Assembly (NCBI RefSeq): GCF_006149045.1
Contig: NZ_VBSN01000049.1
Span: forward strand, 558,001-622,000
Reading direction: 5' to 3'
Length of the DNA: 64,000 nucleotides
Source of the DNA: Dyadobacter flavalbus
GTDB lineage: Bacteria > Bacteroidota > Bacteroidia > Cytophagales > Spirosomataceae
In this document: positions 35,234-41,974 of the stretch, in pieces
Layout of the letters: each line of letters opens with the position of its first letter
How positions within the stretch are numbered: position 1 is the stretch's first letter
The notes under the pieces: model-generated
What the model was told of the DNA's origin: nothing
What the model saw: only the letters and a program-made list of their open reading frames with translations
The model's database searches: none
Program-made: the position numbers and the translations under genes

Positions 35234-35275
35234 AAATGCCTTTCGTTTTCTGTACTGCGATTACGAAAGGCATTT
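35234..35275 (-). terminator. hairpin, probable terminator of the 93-residue gene
   Basis: AAATGCCTTTCGT ... ACGAAAGGCATTT forms a 13-bp stem with a 16-base loop. On the minus strand it is followed by ATTATTTG, a weak U tract, and it lies 36 bases beyond the stop of the gene at 35311. On the plus strand the tail is TTCAG, so leftward use is likelier. Confidence 0.5.
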
Positions 35276-35310
35276 TCAGTAGATAAACATCCTGTAAAAA
35301 TAACAGGCAA

Positions 35311-35592
35311 TTATCCGCGGCTTATATCAAACCCGTGCGACCGGATCAGATCCACAAATCTGAATGGATTGGGCAAATCCCAGATTGCACCGTCGGCTTC
35401 AAAAAATGTCTTGCCGCTTTTATAGATAACAAGCTTGCGGTCATCGTTGAAAATAACAATACCTTCGCCGTCGTCAGTCAATTTTGTGTTGTAATTTGTT
35501 CCTTCCTTCTCACAGACAAAGTCAAAAACTTCCTGACAAGCTTCTTTATTCTCGGCAAGTGCTATCAATGGTTTACTTTCTGATGTGTTCAT
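35311..35592 (-). CDS. small soluble protein, unknown function
   Basis: A 93-residue protein I do not recognise. It reads as a helix followed by a small sheet: KEACQEVFDFVCEKEGTNYN, then LTDDGEGIVIFNDDRKLVIYKSGKTFFEADGAIWDLPNPFRFVDLIRSHGFDI. No signal or membrane segment. It is followed by a hairpin and stands alone on the minus strand. The codon use looks normal for the window, so I accept it as a real gene of unknown role. Confidence 0.6.
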   Translation of the reverse strand: MNTSESKPLIALAENKEACQEVFDFVCEKEGTNYNTKLTDDGEGIVIFNDDRKLVIYKSGKTFFEADGAIWDLPNPFRFVDLIRSHGFDISRG

Positions 35593-35753
35593 ACAGATTA
35601 TTGTTGGTATATGCAGCGGACCTAAAAAAGCCGTACCCGTACGAACATCTCATTATTTTTATGCGTATTAAAGCAGTTCAGGACGCTTGAATTTTGTTAA
35701 AAATACTGCTTTCAAACTGCTGATTTCGTAAAATCATGTTTTTACGAGCGTCT

Positions 35754-36029
35754 TCATTCTTTATTCCAGACATTGCTTTTCAGGTGTTCCCGCAGGTAAA
35801 ATCCCTTTTCGGTCAATTCGCAATCCATAGGATATTCCTGATTTTTTTCCCAGGCACAGGCAATTGTATTATCCTGTTCAAGTCTTTTCAATGCCGAAAT
35901 GATATTCGGCTGCAGTTTTCTGTCGGACAAAAATGAGTAACGGTCTTCATCCTTGAAAAACTTCATAGCTTCCAATTCGTCTTCCATCGCTTTTTCTAAA
36001 TTGTTACAGGTTATTGTTAAGCTTTCCAA
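35754..36029 (-). CDS. small protein, possible winged-helix-like
   Basis: A 91-residue acidic protein. It has an N-terminal helix (NNLEKAMEDELEAMKFF) and a block LQPNIISALKRLEQDNTIACAWEKNQEYPMDCELTEKGFYLREHL. The order helix, helix, short hairpin, then LTEKGFYLREHL resembles small winged-helix proteins, where an 'LTxKG' segment ends the wing. No family could be named and no partner gene is adjacent (the neighbours are 160 and 107 bases away). Confidence 0.55.
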   Translation of the reverse strand: MESLTITCNNLEKAMEDELEAMKFFKDEDRYSFLSDRKLQPNIISALKRLEQDNTIACAWEKNQEYPMDCELTEKGFYLREHLKSNVWNKE

Positions 36030-36135
36030 TTAGTGCATTTCTTTGCAAAAATCCACATTTACCAAAAATATTTTAGCAAAAAAAGTAGGCCATTAACAAG
36101 TATTCCGGAATCGGATATAATCAGAAGTATTTACT

Positions 36136-38055
36136 TCATTTCCCGATTAACACCTTTTTTACCGAAGAGCTCCCGTCAGCCAGCGTAACCCGGACAAAGT
36201 AAATCCCGGTTGAAAAATCCTTAACAAACACACTCTGAACGGGCTTTTTACCAGAAATATATACTATATCAGAACGGCTGTTCAGCAGCTCCACGGTTTT
36301 AACCTTATGCCAGTCGGCCATTTCAATGTTCAAAACATCTGATGCCGGATTCGGGAAAATGTTCAATGCAACATCTGAATCAAAGTGCAGGCTTTGAATC
36401 TTGCTGTAAGTGAAACTGCCGTCTATGTCGATCATTTTAAGCCGGTAAAGGTTATCAACGCCATGTACGGGTTTGTTGTCAACCAGCATGTAATTGGCCG
36501 GCTTGTTTACATCACCATTGGATTTGACAGTAGCGATCAAATCCCAAGTTTTGCCGTTGAAGCTGCGCTGCACCTCAAAGCGGTCATTGCGGGTTTCGGA
36601 AGATGTGGACCAAGTAAGAAGCGCAGTTGTGTTTTCCTTTTGTGCGGTGAAGCTGGTGAGGGTAACGGGGAGTGGTTCGGGAGCGAGTTTAACTATCCAG
36701 TAGTCCTCATATCCGCGACTGTTTTCTGACTTTTCCCCACTCACAGGCGAATCAGAAAAACTGGCTAGGATAACACCTCCATCCTTGGTTGGCGCCAGTG
36801 ATTGCAACCTATCTGTTTGTGACCCTCCAATTGTTCTGTCCCAAACTTTTGTCCTGTTTGAATCCAGCTTGACTACCCATACGTCCCGGCGTCCTCCTCT
36901 TGAAGGTTCTGATTTATCTCGCCCTGCACTGCTTCGGGAGCTTCCTCCCAGTAAATAGCCTCCATCACTGGTTTTGACTGCGGAAGTAAGAAAATTAAGA
37001 TTGTATCCCTGAGCATCGTATCCGGATCCAATGGTTTTATCCCATAGTTTATTTCCCTGTGCATCGATTCTGACAATCCAGAAATCCTGACAAGACGCAC
37101 AAATGTATTCACCTTGATCGTCTAAGGTAGTAGTTATAGCCTCTCCTCCAAGTAAAAAACTGCCATCATTTAATTGTTGTATAGATTTCAGGATATTATC
37201 ACCAGCACCAGCAATGGTTTTTTCCCATTGTACAGCACCATTTTGACTTAATCTGGCGAGATAAAAGTCTTCTACATATTCATACAGAGGATTGGGGCCT
37301 TGGGAGCCGCCAATCAGATAGCCGCCATCCGATGTAAGCTCGACGATTGCACCTTCATTTCTGTAATGCATCCCATCCTGCCGTCTTCCCAGTACAACAT
37401 CCCATTGCACTGTTCGGGATGCAGAAAGTTTCACAATCCAATGATCCGTATAGCCTTTATCCAAAGGTGCTTTTGTTTTGTTGTTACCAATTTCAGATTC
37501 AGAGCTTCCTGCCAGAATATAACCTCCGTCTTTTGTCGGTTTCACAGAGGTAAGCAGATCTATATCCGGACCTCCAATGGTTTTGTCCCACTCTACTGCT
37601 CCACTGGCACTGAGCTTAATGATCCAGTAATCAAGCTTATCTTCGGGGTATATGCCATACGCAGGCTCACTCTTTATGGGACCCACACCGGAATTGGAAG
37701 AAGTACCCACAATATATCCGCCATCAGGTGTTAGTTCAATAAAAGTATTTTGCTCTGTGCCTTCGCCTCCCAGGATTTTGTCCCATTGTTTGCTTCCATC
37801 AGCTGCTAATTTGATAATCCAAATATCACTGCTGCCATAACCCACCTGATTTTTGTCACCACTTAGGGTGGTTGTGCCACTAATAATGAACCCACCGTCT
37901 GCGGTTTGCTTGATAGAATTGGGCACATCGCCTCCGGTACCTCCATAAATCTTTTCCCACTCAATTTTGGGTTGCGCGAATACACTTGCCTGCACAAAGA
38001 CCAGTAAGGCAAGCAGAAATTTGAAGATGTGCTGAGGAAGTAGAATTCTATTCAT
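36136..38055 (-). CDS. T9SS cargo with propeller-like repeats
   Basis: A 639-residue exported protein. A signal peptide (FKFLLALLVFVQASVFAQPKIEWEK) leads to about seven repeats of 55-80 residues built as DGGYI(L/V)GGSS ... DYWI(V/I)KLSASG..(Q/E)WDKTIGG, which by spacing and the GG/W pattern look like a beta-propeller of the delta-60 or bulb-type kind. From about residue 465 a fibronectin-like segment follows (PLPVTLTSFTAQKENTTALLTWSTSSE). The C-terminus is a type A sorting domain (ALNIFPNPASDVLNIEM, GIYFVRVTLADGSSSVKKVLIGK). It should be exported by the type IX system to the surface. Ligand unknown. It is monocistronic. Confidence 0.85.
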   Translation of the reverse strand: MNRILLPQHIFKFLLALLVFVQASVFAQPKIEWEKIYGGTGGDVPNSIKQTADGGFIISGTTTLSGDKNQVGYGSSDIWIIKLAADGSKQWDKILGGEGTEQNTFIELTPDGGYIVGTSSNSGVGPIKSEPAYGIYPEDKLDYWIIKLSASGAVEWDKTIGGPDIDLLTSVKPTKDGGYILAGSSESEIGNNKTKAPLDKGYTDHWIVKLSASRTVQWDVVLGRRQDGMHYRNEGAIVELTSDGGYLIGGSQGPNPLYEYVEDFYLARLSQNGAVQWEKTIAGAGDNILKSIQQLNDGSFLLGGEAITTTLDDQGEYICASCQDFWIVRIDAQGNKLWDKTIGSGYDAQGYNLNFLTSAVKTSDGGYLLGGSSRSSAGRDKSEPSRGGRRDVWVVKLDSNRTKVWDRTIGGSQTDRLQSLAPTKDGGVILASFSDSPVSGEKSENSRGYEDYWIVKLAPEPLPVTLTSFTAQKENTTALLTWSTSSETRNDRFEVQRSFNGKTWDLIATVKSNGDVNKPANYMLVDNKPVHGVDNLYRLKMIDIDGSFTYSKIQSLHFDSDVALNIFPNPASDVLNIEMADWHKVKTVELLNSRSDIVYISGKKPVQSVFVKDFSTGIYFVRVTLADGSSSVKKVLIGK

Positions 38056-38217
38056 ATCATGATAGGTTAGGCAATCTGTAGTTACAAATACAATTGTAAG
38101 TACAATTTTCTTCTATCTACTTCGCGAACTTATTTAACGGTAGCTATATGGTGCGACGAAAAATTTCTGACAAACAGTCAATATCGTAATTCTTGGTATT
38201 TTCTCAAATGGCGCCAA

Positions 38218-38260
38218 AACAAAAATGGCCTTTTGGTAATTAAACCAAAAGGCCATTTCA
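38218..38260 (-). terminator. intrinsic terminator of tRNA-Ala
   Basis: AAATGGCCTTTTGGT, loop TTAATT, ACCAAAAGGCCATTTTTG on the minus strand: a 15-bp perfect stem with a five-T tail, just past the tRNA-Ala 3' end. Confidence 0.88.
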
Positions 38261-38274
38261 TATGTAAAAAAATG

Positions 38275-38348
<74 letters not shown>

Positions 38349-38406
38349 GGGTTTAATCATGCCGGCAAAAACCTTTATTATGCCGGCCGGATTTTTTTAT
38401 GGTGTG

Positions 38407-38437
38407 CAAAGATTAAACAGAGAACTTTGATAAACAA
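38407..38437 (-). promoter_or_regulatory. promoter of tRNA-Ala
   Basis: On the minus strand TTG-N20-AATCTTTG (one mismatch to TAnnTTTG), followed by GCACACC, similar to the GCACC run after the other tRNA promoters in the window. Confidence 0.7.
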
Positions 38438-38474
38438 GCATACGCGCTAATTTTCTATCTGAAAACGGAAAACT

Positions 38475-38654
38475 TTATCCGCGCCGCCCTCCGCCAAATA
38501 CTCTGGAAAGTGCCCATATTACGATTGCAATGATGGCAACAACAAGTATAACTCCCGTCCAGACTCCCGTTTTGAATATATCACCAATTGCTGCACAGCT
38601 GGTAAACATGACGGATATAAGAAGAATAACAAGGCAATTGATATAAGCTTTCAT
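38475..38654 (-). CDS. 59-residue lipoprotein with C-terminal membrane helix
   Basis: ATG at 38654 to TAA at 38475 encodes 59 residues. An N-terminal lipoprotein signal ends in MFTSC (Cys at about 20), then AAIGDIFKTGVWTG, a 17-residue hydrophobic run (VILVVAIIAIVIWALSR) and a glycine/arginine tail (VFGGGRRG). I recall proteins of this build (a short lipobox plus one helix and a G/R-rich end) as a recurring small family in Bacteroidota, function unknown. It lies alone on the minus strand between tRNA-Ala and the exonuclease gene. Confidence 0.7.
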   Translation of the reverse strand: MKAYINCLVILLISVMFTSCAAIGDIFKTGVWTGVILVVAIIAIVIWALSRVFGGGRRG

Positions 38655-38702
38655 CGGGAAGAATAATTTAGTTTAGCAATTTTTAACTAAACTTCTAAAA
38701 AA

Positions 38703-39254
38703 TCATTCCACGAAAAGGTCCGGCCTGCTGCTATACGAAGGTTCTACCGGAATCAGCTTCTTGCTGTCATTCGAAAGTAATTTTTCAAACAATCGTACGG
38801 TTGCTTCTGCATCGCCATGCGCGCGGTGCCGGTTTTCAATGTTGATCCCAAGGCTTTCACACAGCTTTCCCAGACTATACGATTTCAAACCGGGGAATAT
38901 TTTTCTGCTGAGCTGAACCGTGCATAAAATATCACGCTGATAATATTCTTCCAAGGCGCCGTATTCCCTTTTTATAAATCCGTAATCAAACCTTGCGTTG
39001 TGCGCTACAAACCATGCGTCTTTGGTTATCGCCCGCAAAGCATCCTGAACGTCAAAAAATGTGGGTGAATCCCGTACCATTTCATTATCAATTCCGGTCA
39101 GGCGTGTAATGAACGGCGGAATGTAAATCTCCGGGTTTATCAGTGAATGAAAAGTGTCAACAACTTTTGAACCATCATGTCTGAAAACAGCTATTTCCGT
39201 TATGCGCGCTGTTCCTCCTCCTCCGGTCGTCTCTATATCAATGATGGCGTACAT
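38703..39254 (-). CDS. DnaQ-like 3'-5' exonuclease
   Basis: A DEDD-type exonuclease of the DNA polymerase III epsilon / DinG family. In 183 residues it shows Exo I (AIIDIETTGGGG, D6 and E8), Exo II (FVAHNARFDYGFI, D of FDY), and Exo III (HRAHGDAEATVRLF, H and D), the catalytic acidic residues of the DEDDh class. It stops soon after the exonuclease domain; in some Bacteroidota relatives a GIY-YIG nuclease domain follows, but it is absent here. It may act as proofreading subunit or in repair; the sequence does not decide. Confidence 0.88.
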   Translation of the reverse strand: MYAIIDIETTGGGGTARITEIAVFRHDGSKVVDTFHSLINPEIYIPPFITRLTGIDNEMVRDSPTFFDVQDALRAITKDAWFVAHNARFDYGFIKREYGALEEYYQRDILCTVQLSRKIFPGLKSYSLGKLCESLGINIENRHRAHGDAEATVRLFEKLLSNDSKKLIPVEPSYSSRPDLFVE

Positions 39255-39385
39255 TAAATTTGCAGAATAAAATAAATATCAGGAAAGTTGAGCAGTAAAT
39301 TTTATAGTACAAAAAAAAGAAAAAATCCCCGTTTTAACGAGGATTTTCTGTTATACAGGACGGTATTTACGCGATATACAGTATT

Positions 39386-40408
39386 TCAATTAAGCTGGAA
39401 TGCAATCGGCAATGTAAAACGGACACGGACCGGAGCGCCTGACTGCTTGCCCGGAATCCAGTTCTGCATAAGTTTTACAACCCGCACTGCTTCTTCATCA
39501 CACCCGAACCCGATTCCTTTGATTGCAGTAACGTTTTCAATCTTCCCATCCGTCCCCACTGTAAATTCGACGAAAACCCTTCCCTGAATTCCGGCTGCGG
39601 CAGCCGGGGACGGATATTTCAGGTTTTTCTGCAGAAATGCGCTCATGGCAGCAATTCCGCCTCTGTATTCCGGTGCCTGTTCCACAATCCGGAAAATTTC
39701 ATCGTTCTTTGGCTTTACTTCCACGGCAACCGCCTTATCATTTGCAACCGGTGCCGACGGCGGCACGATGAAACCCATATCTTCAATCCCTTTTATATCT
39801 TCCTGTCCCGGCAACGCGGATTCCAGCTCTTCCTTTGTAGGCGGAATATTTTCAATCTCTACTTGATTGTCAGGCAATACAACCGGCGGCAGCGACCTTA
39901 CCGTTTTTACCGACGGAGCAGCTTTTTCTGCTGGCGGCGGAGGTAACGGAACTTCCATCTTGATATCCACCGGATGAGCTTCCACAACATAGGCAATATC
40001 GGAGGCCTTCGGCTCCGGCACAAGCCGCGCATACAAATTCGGCAGCATCACCATCAGCAAAAACAGGGTAACCCCCATCAGCACTGAACGCTGGATGGTT
40101 TGTCCGTAACTTTTCCTCAGGTCATAGGCTCCGTAAAGCTTGTTTCTTCCTTCAAAAACGATGTCATTCAGTGATTTTTCCATGGCTAACAGATTTTTAT
40201 GATCAACACTCAAATTCAGGAGCAATTGCGCATCAGCAGTTTCCGTGATTTCCTTGTATACCTGCTCAAACGGCTTACCGTTCCAAAGACATTCTTCTGC
40301 CTCGCAAGCCAGATGATCCAGTATTTCGGGAATCAGTTCCGGGTCCAGCTTGCTTGCCTGCAAATAGTTATTAATCAAATCAATGCGATTTTCCTGAAGG
40401 CGTTTCAT
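39386..40408 (-). CDS. energy transducer TonB with extra N-terminal domain
   Basis: TonB carries inner-membrane energy to outer-membrane receptors. Residues about 76-340 are a normal Bacteroidota TonB: MEKSLNDIVFEGRNKLYGAYDLRKSYG, one membrane span (SVLMGVTLFLLMVMLPNLYARL), a proline-rich linker (EVPLPPPPAEKAAPSVK), and the C-terminal domain FLQKNLKYPSPAAAAGIQGRVFVEFTVGTDGKIENVTAIKGIG to VRVRFTLPIAFQLN. Uniquely, a 75-residue soluble helical domain precedes it (ENRIDLINNYLQASKLDPELIPEILDHLACEAEECLWNGKPFEQVYKEI). This helical pattern resembles HAAS-type domains, which accompany PadR regulators. The PadR gene is directly upstream (36-base gap), supporting a regulated pair. Start at 40408 is required by that domain. 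Confidence 0.85.
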   Translation of the reverse strand: MKRLQENRIDLINNYLQASKLDPELIPEILDHLACEAEECLWNGKPFEQVYKEITETADAQLLLNLSVDHKNLLAMEKSLNDIVFEGRNKLYGAYDLRKSYGQTIQRSVLMGVTLFLLMVMLPNLYARLVPEPKASDIAYVVEAHPVDIKMEVPLPPPPAEKAAPSVKTVRSLPPVVLPDNQVEIENIPPTKEELESALPGQEDIKGIEDMGFIVPPSAPVANDKAVAVEVKPKNDEIFRIVEQAPEYRGGIAAMSAFLQKNLKYPSPAAAAGIQGRVFVEFTVGTDGKIENVTAIKGIGFGCDEEAVRVVKLMQNWIPGKQSGAPVRVRFTLPIAFQLN

Positions 40409-40444
40409 CGGATTATCTGTTTAGATTTCAGCCATGTAAAGAAT

Positions 40445-40798
40445 TTATTCTGAGGTCAGGACTCTTGGAGCCAACAATAATCTTACTGCTTCTATAAATC
40501 TTTCCAAATCAGTGGTTTTATCCCGTGCGGCTTCATTGCCGGGCGTAGTAAGTGAATAATATTTTCTCAGCCTTCCGTCCACTTCCACCGATTCCGTAAT
40601 CAGCAAGCCTTCCTGTTCCAGCTTGTGCAGCACCGGGTACAATGCCCCGAATGTAAGCGCAATAGCTCCTCCCGTCCTGTCTTTAACTTCCTGCGTGATC
40701 TCGTATCCGTACATCCGACTATGTTCAGCAAGTAAATTCAATACGATCGTTTTCAATGTACCGCGTACATATTCGTTACTGGTTGCGTTGTTATCCAT
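40445..40798 (-). CDS. PadR family transcriptional regulator
   Basis: A 117-residue winged-helix repressor. The PadR domain spans about residues 10-85: LKTIVLNLLAEHSRMYGYEITQEVKDRTGGAIALTFGALYPVLHKLEQEGLLITESVEVDGRLRKYYSLT, where GALYPVLHKLE is the recognition helix and RLRKYYSLT the wing. A short C-terminal helix completes the dimer. It lies upstream of, and on the same strand as, the HAAS-like/TonB gene, so it likely controls that gene and itself through the palindrome in its promoter. The inducing ligand is unknown. Confidence 0.92.
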   Translation of the reverse strand: MDNNATSNEYVRGTLKTIVLNLLAEHSRMYGYEITQEVKDRTGGAIALTFGALYPVLHKLEQEGLLITESVEVDGRLRKYYSLTTPGNEAARDKTTDLERFIEAVRLLLAPRVLTSE

Positions 40799-40816
40799 AA
40801 GTCATAATTTTCTTTA

Positions 40817-40846
40817 CAAATATATATAAGTTTTTTATATATCAAA
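40817..40846 (-). promoter_or_regulatory. promoter with overlapping palindromic PadR operator
   Basis: On the minus strand a TTTG at the -33 position, an 18-base spacer and TATATTTG at the -7 position. The spacer and part of the -7 box hold an inverted repeat ATATATAA-N5-TTATATAT (plus-strand 40822-40842). A PadR dimer bound there would cover the RNA polymerase site. The palindrome is seen; its use as operator is inferred from position. Confidence 0.6.
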
Positions 40847-40887
40847 CAAAGAACAAGAAATTTTGTTTTTAATATAAACATAAAGTT

Positions 40888-41358
40888 TCAGGATTCGGCA
40901 AGCGGAATGGAGCGGTTGATACGTTCTTCAAGTGAAATAAATGTTTCGGTCCGCTGGATGCCGTTCACTTTCTGAATCTTATCATGAAGAATTTCCCTTA
41001 AATGCCCTGTATCGCGGCAGACGATTTTTATAAAAATACTGTAAATACCCGTTGTATAATGAATATTGACTACTTCCGGAATGCTTTCCAGCTCGGTTGC
41101 TACTTGCTCATACAAAGAACTTTTTTCGAGGTAAATCCCTAAAAACGCGCTGATGTCCCAGCCGAGCTTTGCAGGATCGATAATCAGCTGGGAACCGCGT
41201 ACAATTCCCATCTGTTCCAGCTTTTTCATACGCACATGCACAGTACCGCCGGAAACAAAAACCCTCTTGCCGATCTCGGTATAAGGCAGCGCAGCGTTCT
41301 CCATCAGCAGAGAAAGAATGCGCAAGTCTGTATTATCAATATCAGAATATTTTTGCAT
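40888..41358 (-). CDS. Lrp/AsnC family transcriptional regulator
   Basis: A 156-residue feast/famine regulator. The N-terminal winged helix shows DNTDLRILSLLMENAALPYTEIGKRVFVSGGTVHVRMKKLEQMGIVRGSQLIIDPAKLG (residues about 6-66), and the C-terminal RAM (ligand-binding) domain shows SAFLGIYLEKSSLYEQVATELESIPEVVNIHYTTGIYSIFIKIVCRDTGHLREIL. Such proteins sense amino acids and act as octamers or as activators and repressors. It is oriented away from the structured RNA that starts 121 bases upstream; the two promoters could share control. Confidence 0.93.
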   Translation of the reverse strand: MQKYSDIDNTDLRILSLLMENAALPYTEIGKRVFVSGGTVHVRMKKLEQMGIVRGSQLIIDPAKLGWDISAFLGIYLEKSSLYEQVATELESIPEVVNIHYTTGIYSIFIKIVCRDTGHLREILHDKIQKVNGIQRTETFISLEERINRSIPLAES

Positions 41359-41467
41359 TTAGCCTGATTTGTTTGAATAATTTACAATAATAATAACCAA
41401 ATTATGGAAAAATTGTAAATTTTGACAATTTTAAATGAAAAAATTTTATATTTAAGATGAGAAGTTT

Positions 41468-41475
41468 TAGTTTTG
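41468..41475 (+). promoter_or_regulatory. -7 element of the structured RNA
   Basis: TAGTTTTG, exact to TAnnTTTG and identical to the -7 box of the tRNA-Asp promoter, followed by CAC as in the tRNA promoters of the window. No TTG is found at 19-20 bases upstream (only TTT), so the -33 half is weak. Confidence 0.5.
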
Positions 41476-41478
41476 CAC

Positions 41479-41803
41479 AATCAAATCGAGAAAGCAGTTT
41501 AAATGCTTTTCTGAATTGATTATCACATTGTAGGGTGATGAAATTGGCAGCCATGCCCTCCTGTCTCGGGGGTGGTGAATAAGGGATAAACGCGGCATAA
41601 TGCCGACGCAAGTCGACTGGGGTGGACCACCAACAGTATTTGTACCGTAGCTAACCGCACCGTGGGTGGTTCGAATCCCCCTCCTACAGCAAAAAAAACT
41701 TGACAAGCGAATTTTTTCGTATTAGTTTTATTTGGTTTTTAGTTTGTTGATGAAGTGTAATTTGACACGCGGGTTCATTTTGAAACCTGCGTGTTTTTTA
41801 TTT
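41479..41803 (+). ncRNA. structured RNA with tRNA-Leu-like body and giant variable arm
   Basis: No protein gene lies here. After a -7 element comes a long hairpin (41479-41521, 18-base arms). From 41530 a tRNA-like body follows: 5' GTAGGG (41530-41535) pairs with TCCTAC (41682-41687); D stem ATG/CAT with Leu-type loop AAATTGGCAGC; anticodon stem CCCTC/GGGGG with loop CTGTCTC (41561-41567, triplet GTC at 41563-41565); a stem GGTG/CACC closing an 80-base variable arm (41578-41657) that contains further hairpins such as CGGCA-TAA-TGCCG; T loop TTCGAAT (41670-41676) on GGTGG/CCCCC with one mismatch; discriminator A. The 3' end is A-G-C, not CCA. A rightward terminator at 41764-41799 fits a transcript of about 320 bases. 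It is not a normal tRNA (158 nt). Class unknown. Confidence 0.6.
41764..41799 (+). terminator. intrinsic terminator of the structured RNA
   Basis: ACACGCGGGTT, loop, AACCTGCGTGTTTTTT: an 11-bp stem with one G-U pair and a six-T tail on the plus strand. The only plus-strand gene-like unit before it is the tRNA-like RNA. Confidence 0.8.
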
Positions 41804-41920
41804 GCCACCATACAATCCGTAAAGGCCGTCTTTCCAAGCAATACAAATAAGGTTCTGCCCGCTCCTGCCCTATCCAAAACTGACCTTGTATTGAATGAAG
41901 CAATTGCCTGAAGCAAAGAA

Positions 41921-41945
41921 CGCCGGGCAAAACTGCTGCCCGGCG
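41921..41945 (-). terminator. hairpin after susD
   Basis: CGCCGGGCA, loop GCAGTTT, TGCCCGGCG followed by TTCTTTG on the minus strand, 30 bases after the susD stop. Strong stem, short U tract. Confidence 0.6.
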
Positions 41946-41974
41946 TAAAAAATTCAAATCAACAAGCTGCAATT

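Noticed and set aside
35237-35287. Tiny frame (MPFVFCTAITKGIFSR) after a GGAGG-like site
   Set aside because: 16 codons that lie within the hairpin assigned as a terminator; no evidence that it is translated.
38349-38396. ATGCCGGC repeats near tRNA-Ala
   Set aside because: Two copies of a palindromic GCCGGC with an AT-rich spacer lie just upstream of the tRNA; too short and simple to call a feature.
41530-41690. tmRNA or permuted tmRNA
   Set aside because: The 5' and 3' ends pair only 158 bases apart, there is an anticodon-like arm, and no tag reading frame ending in ..AA-stop of normal length is present; a short GCG-GCA-TAA run occurs but is preceded by a stop five codons upstream.
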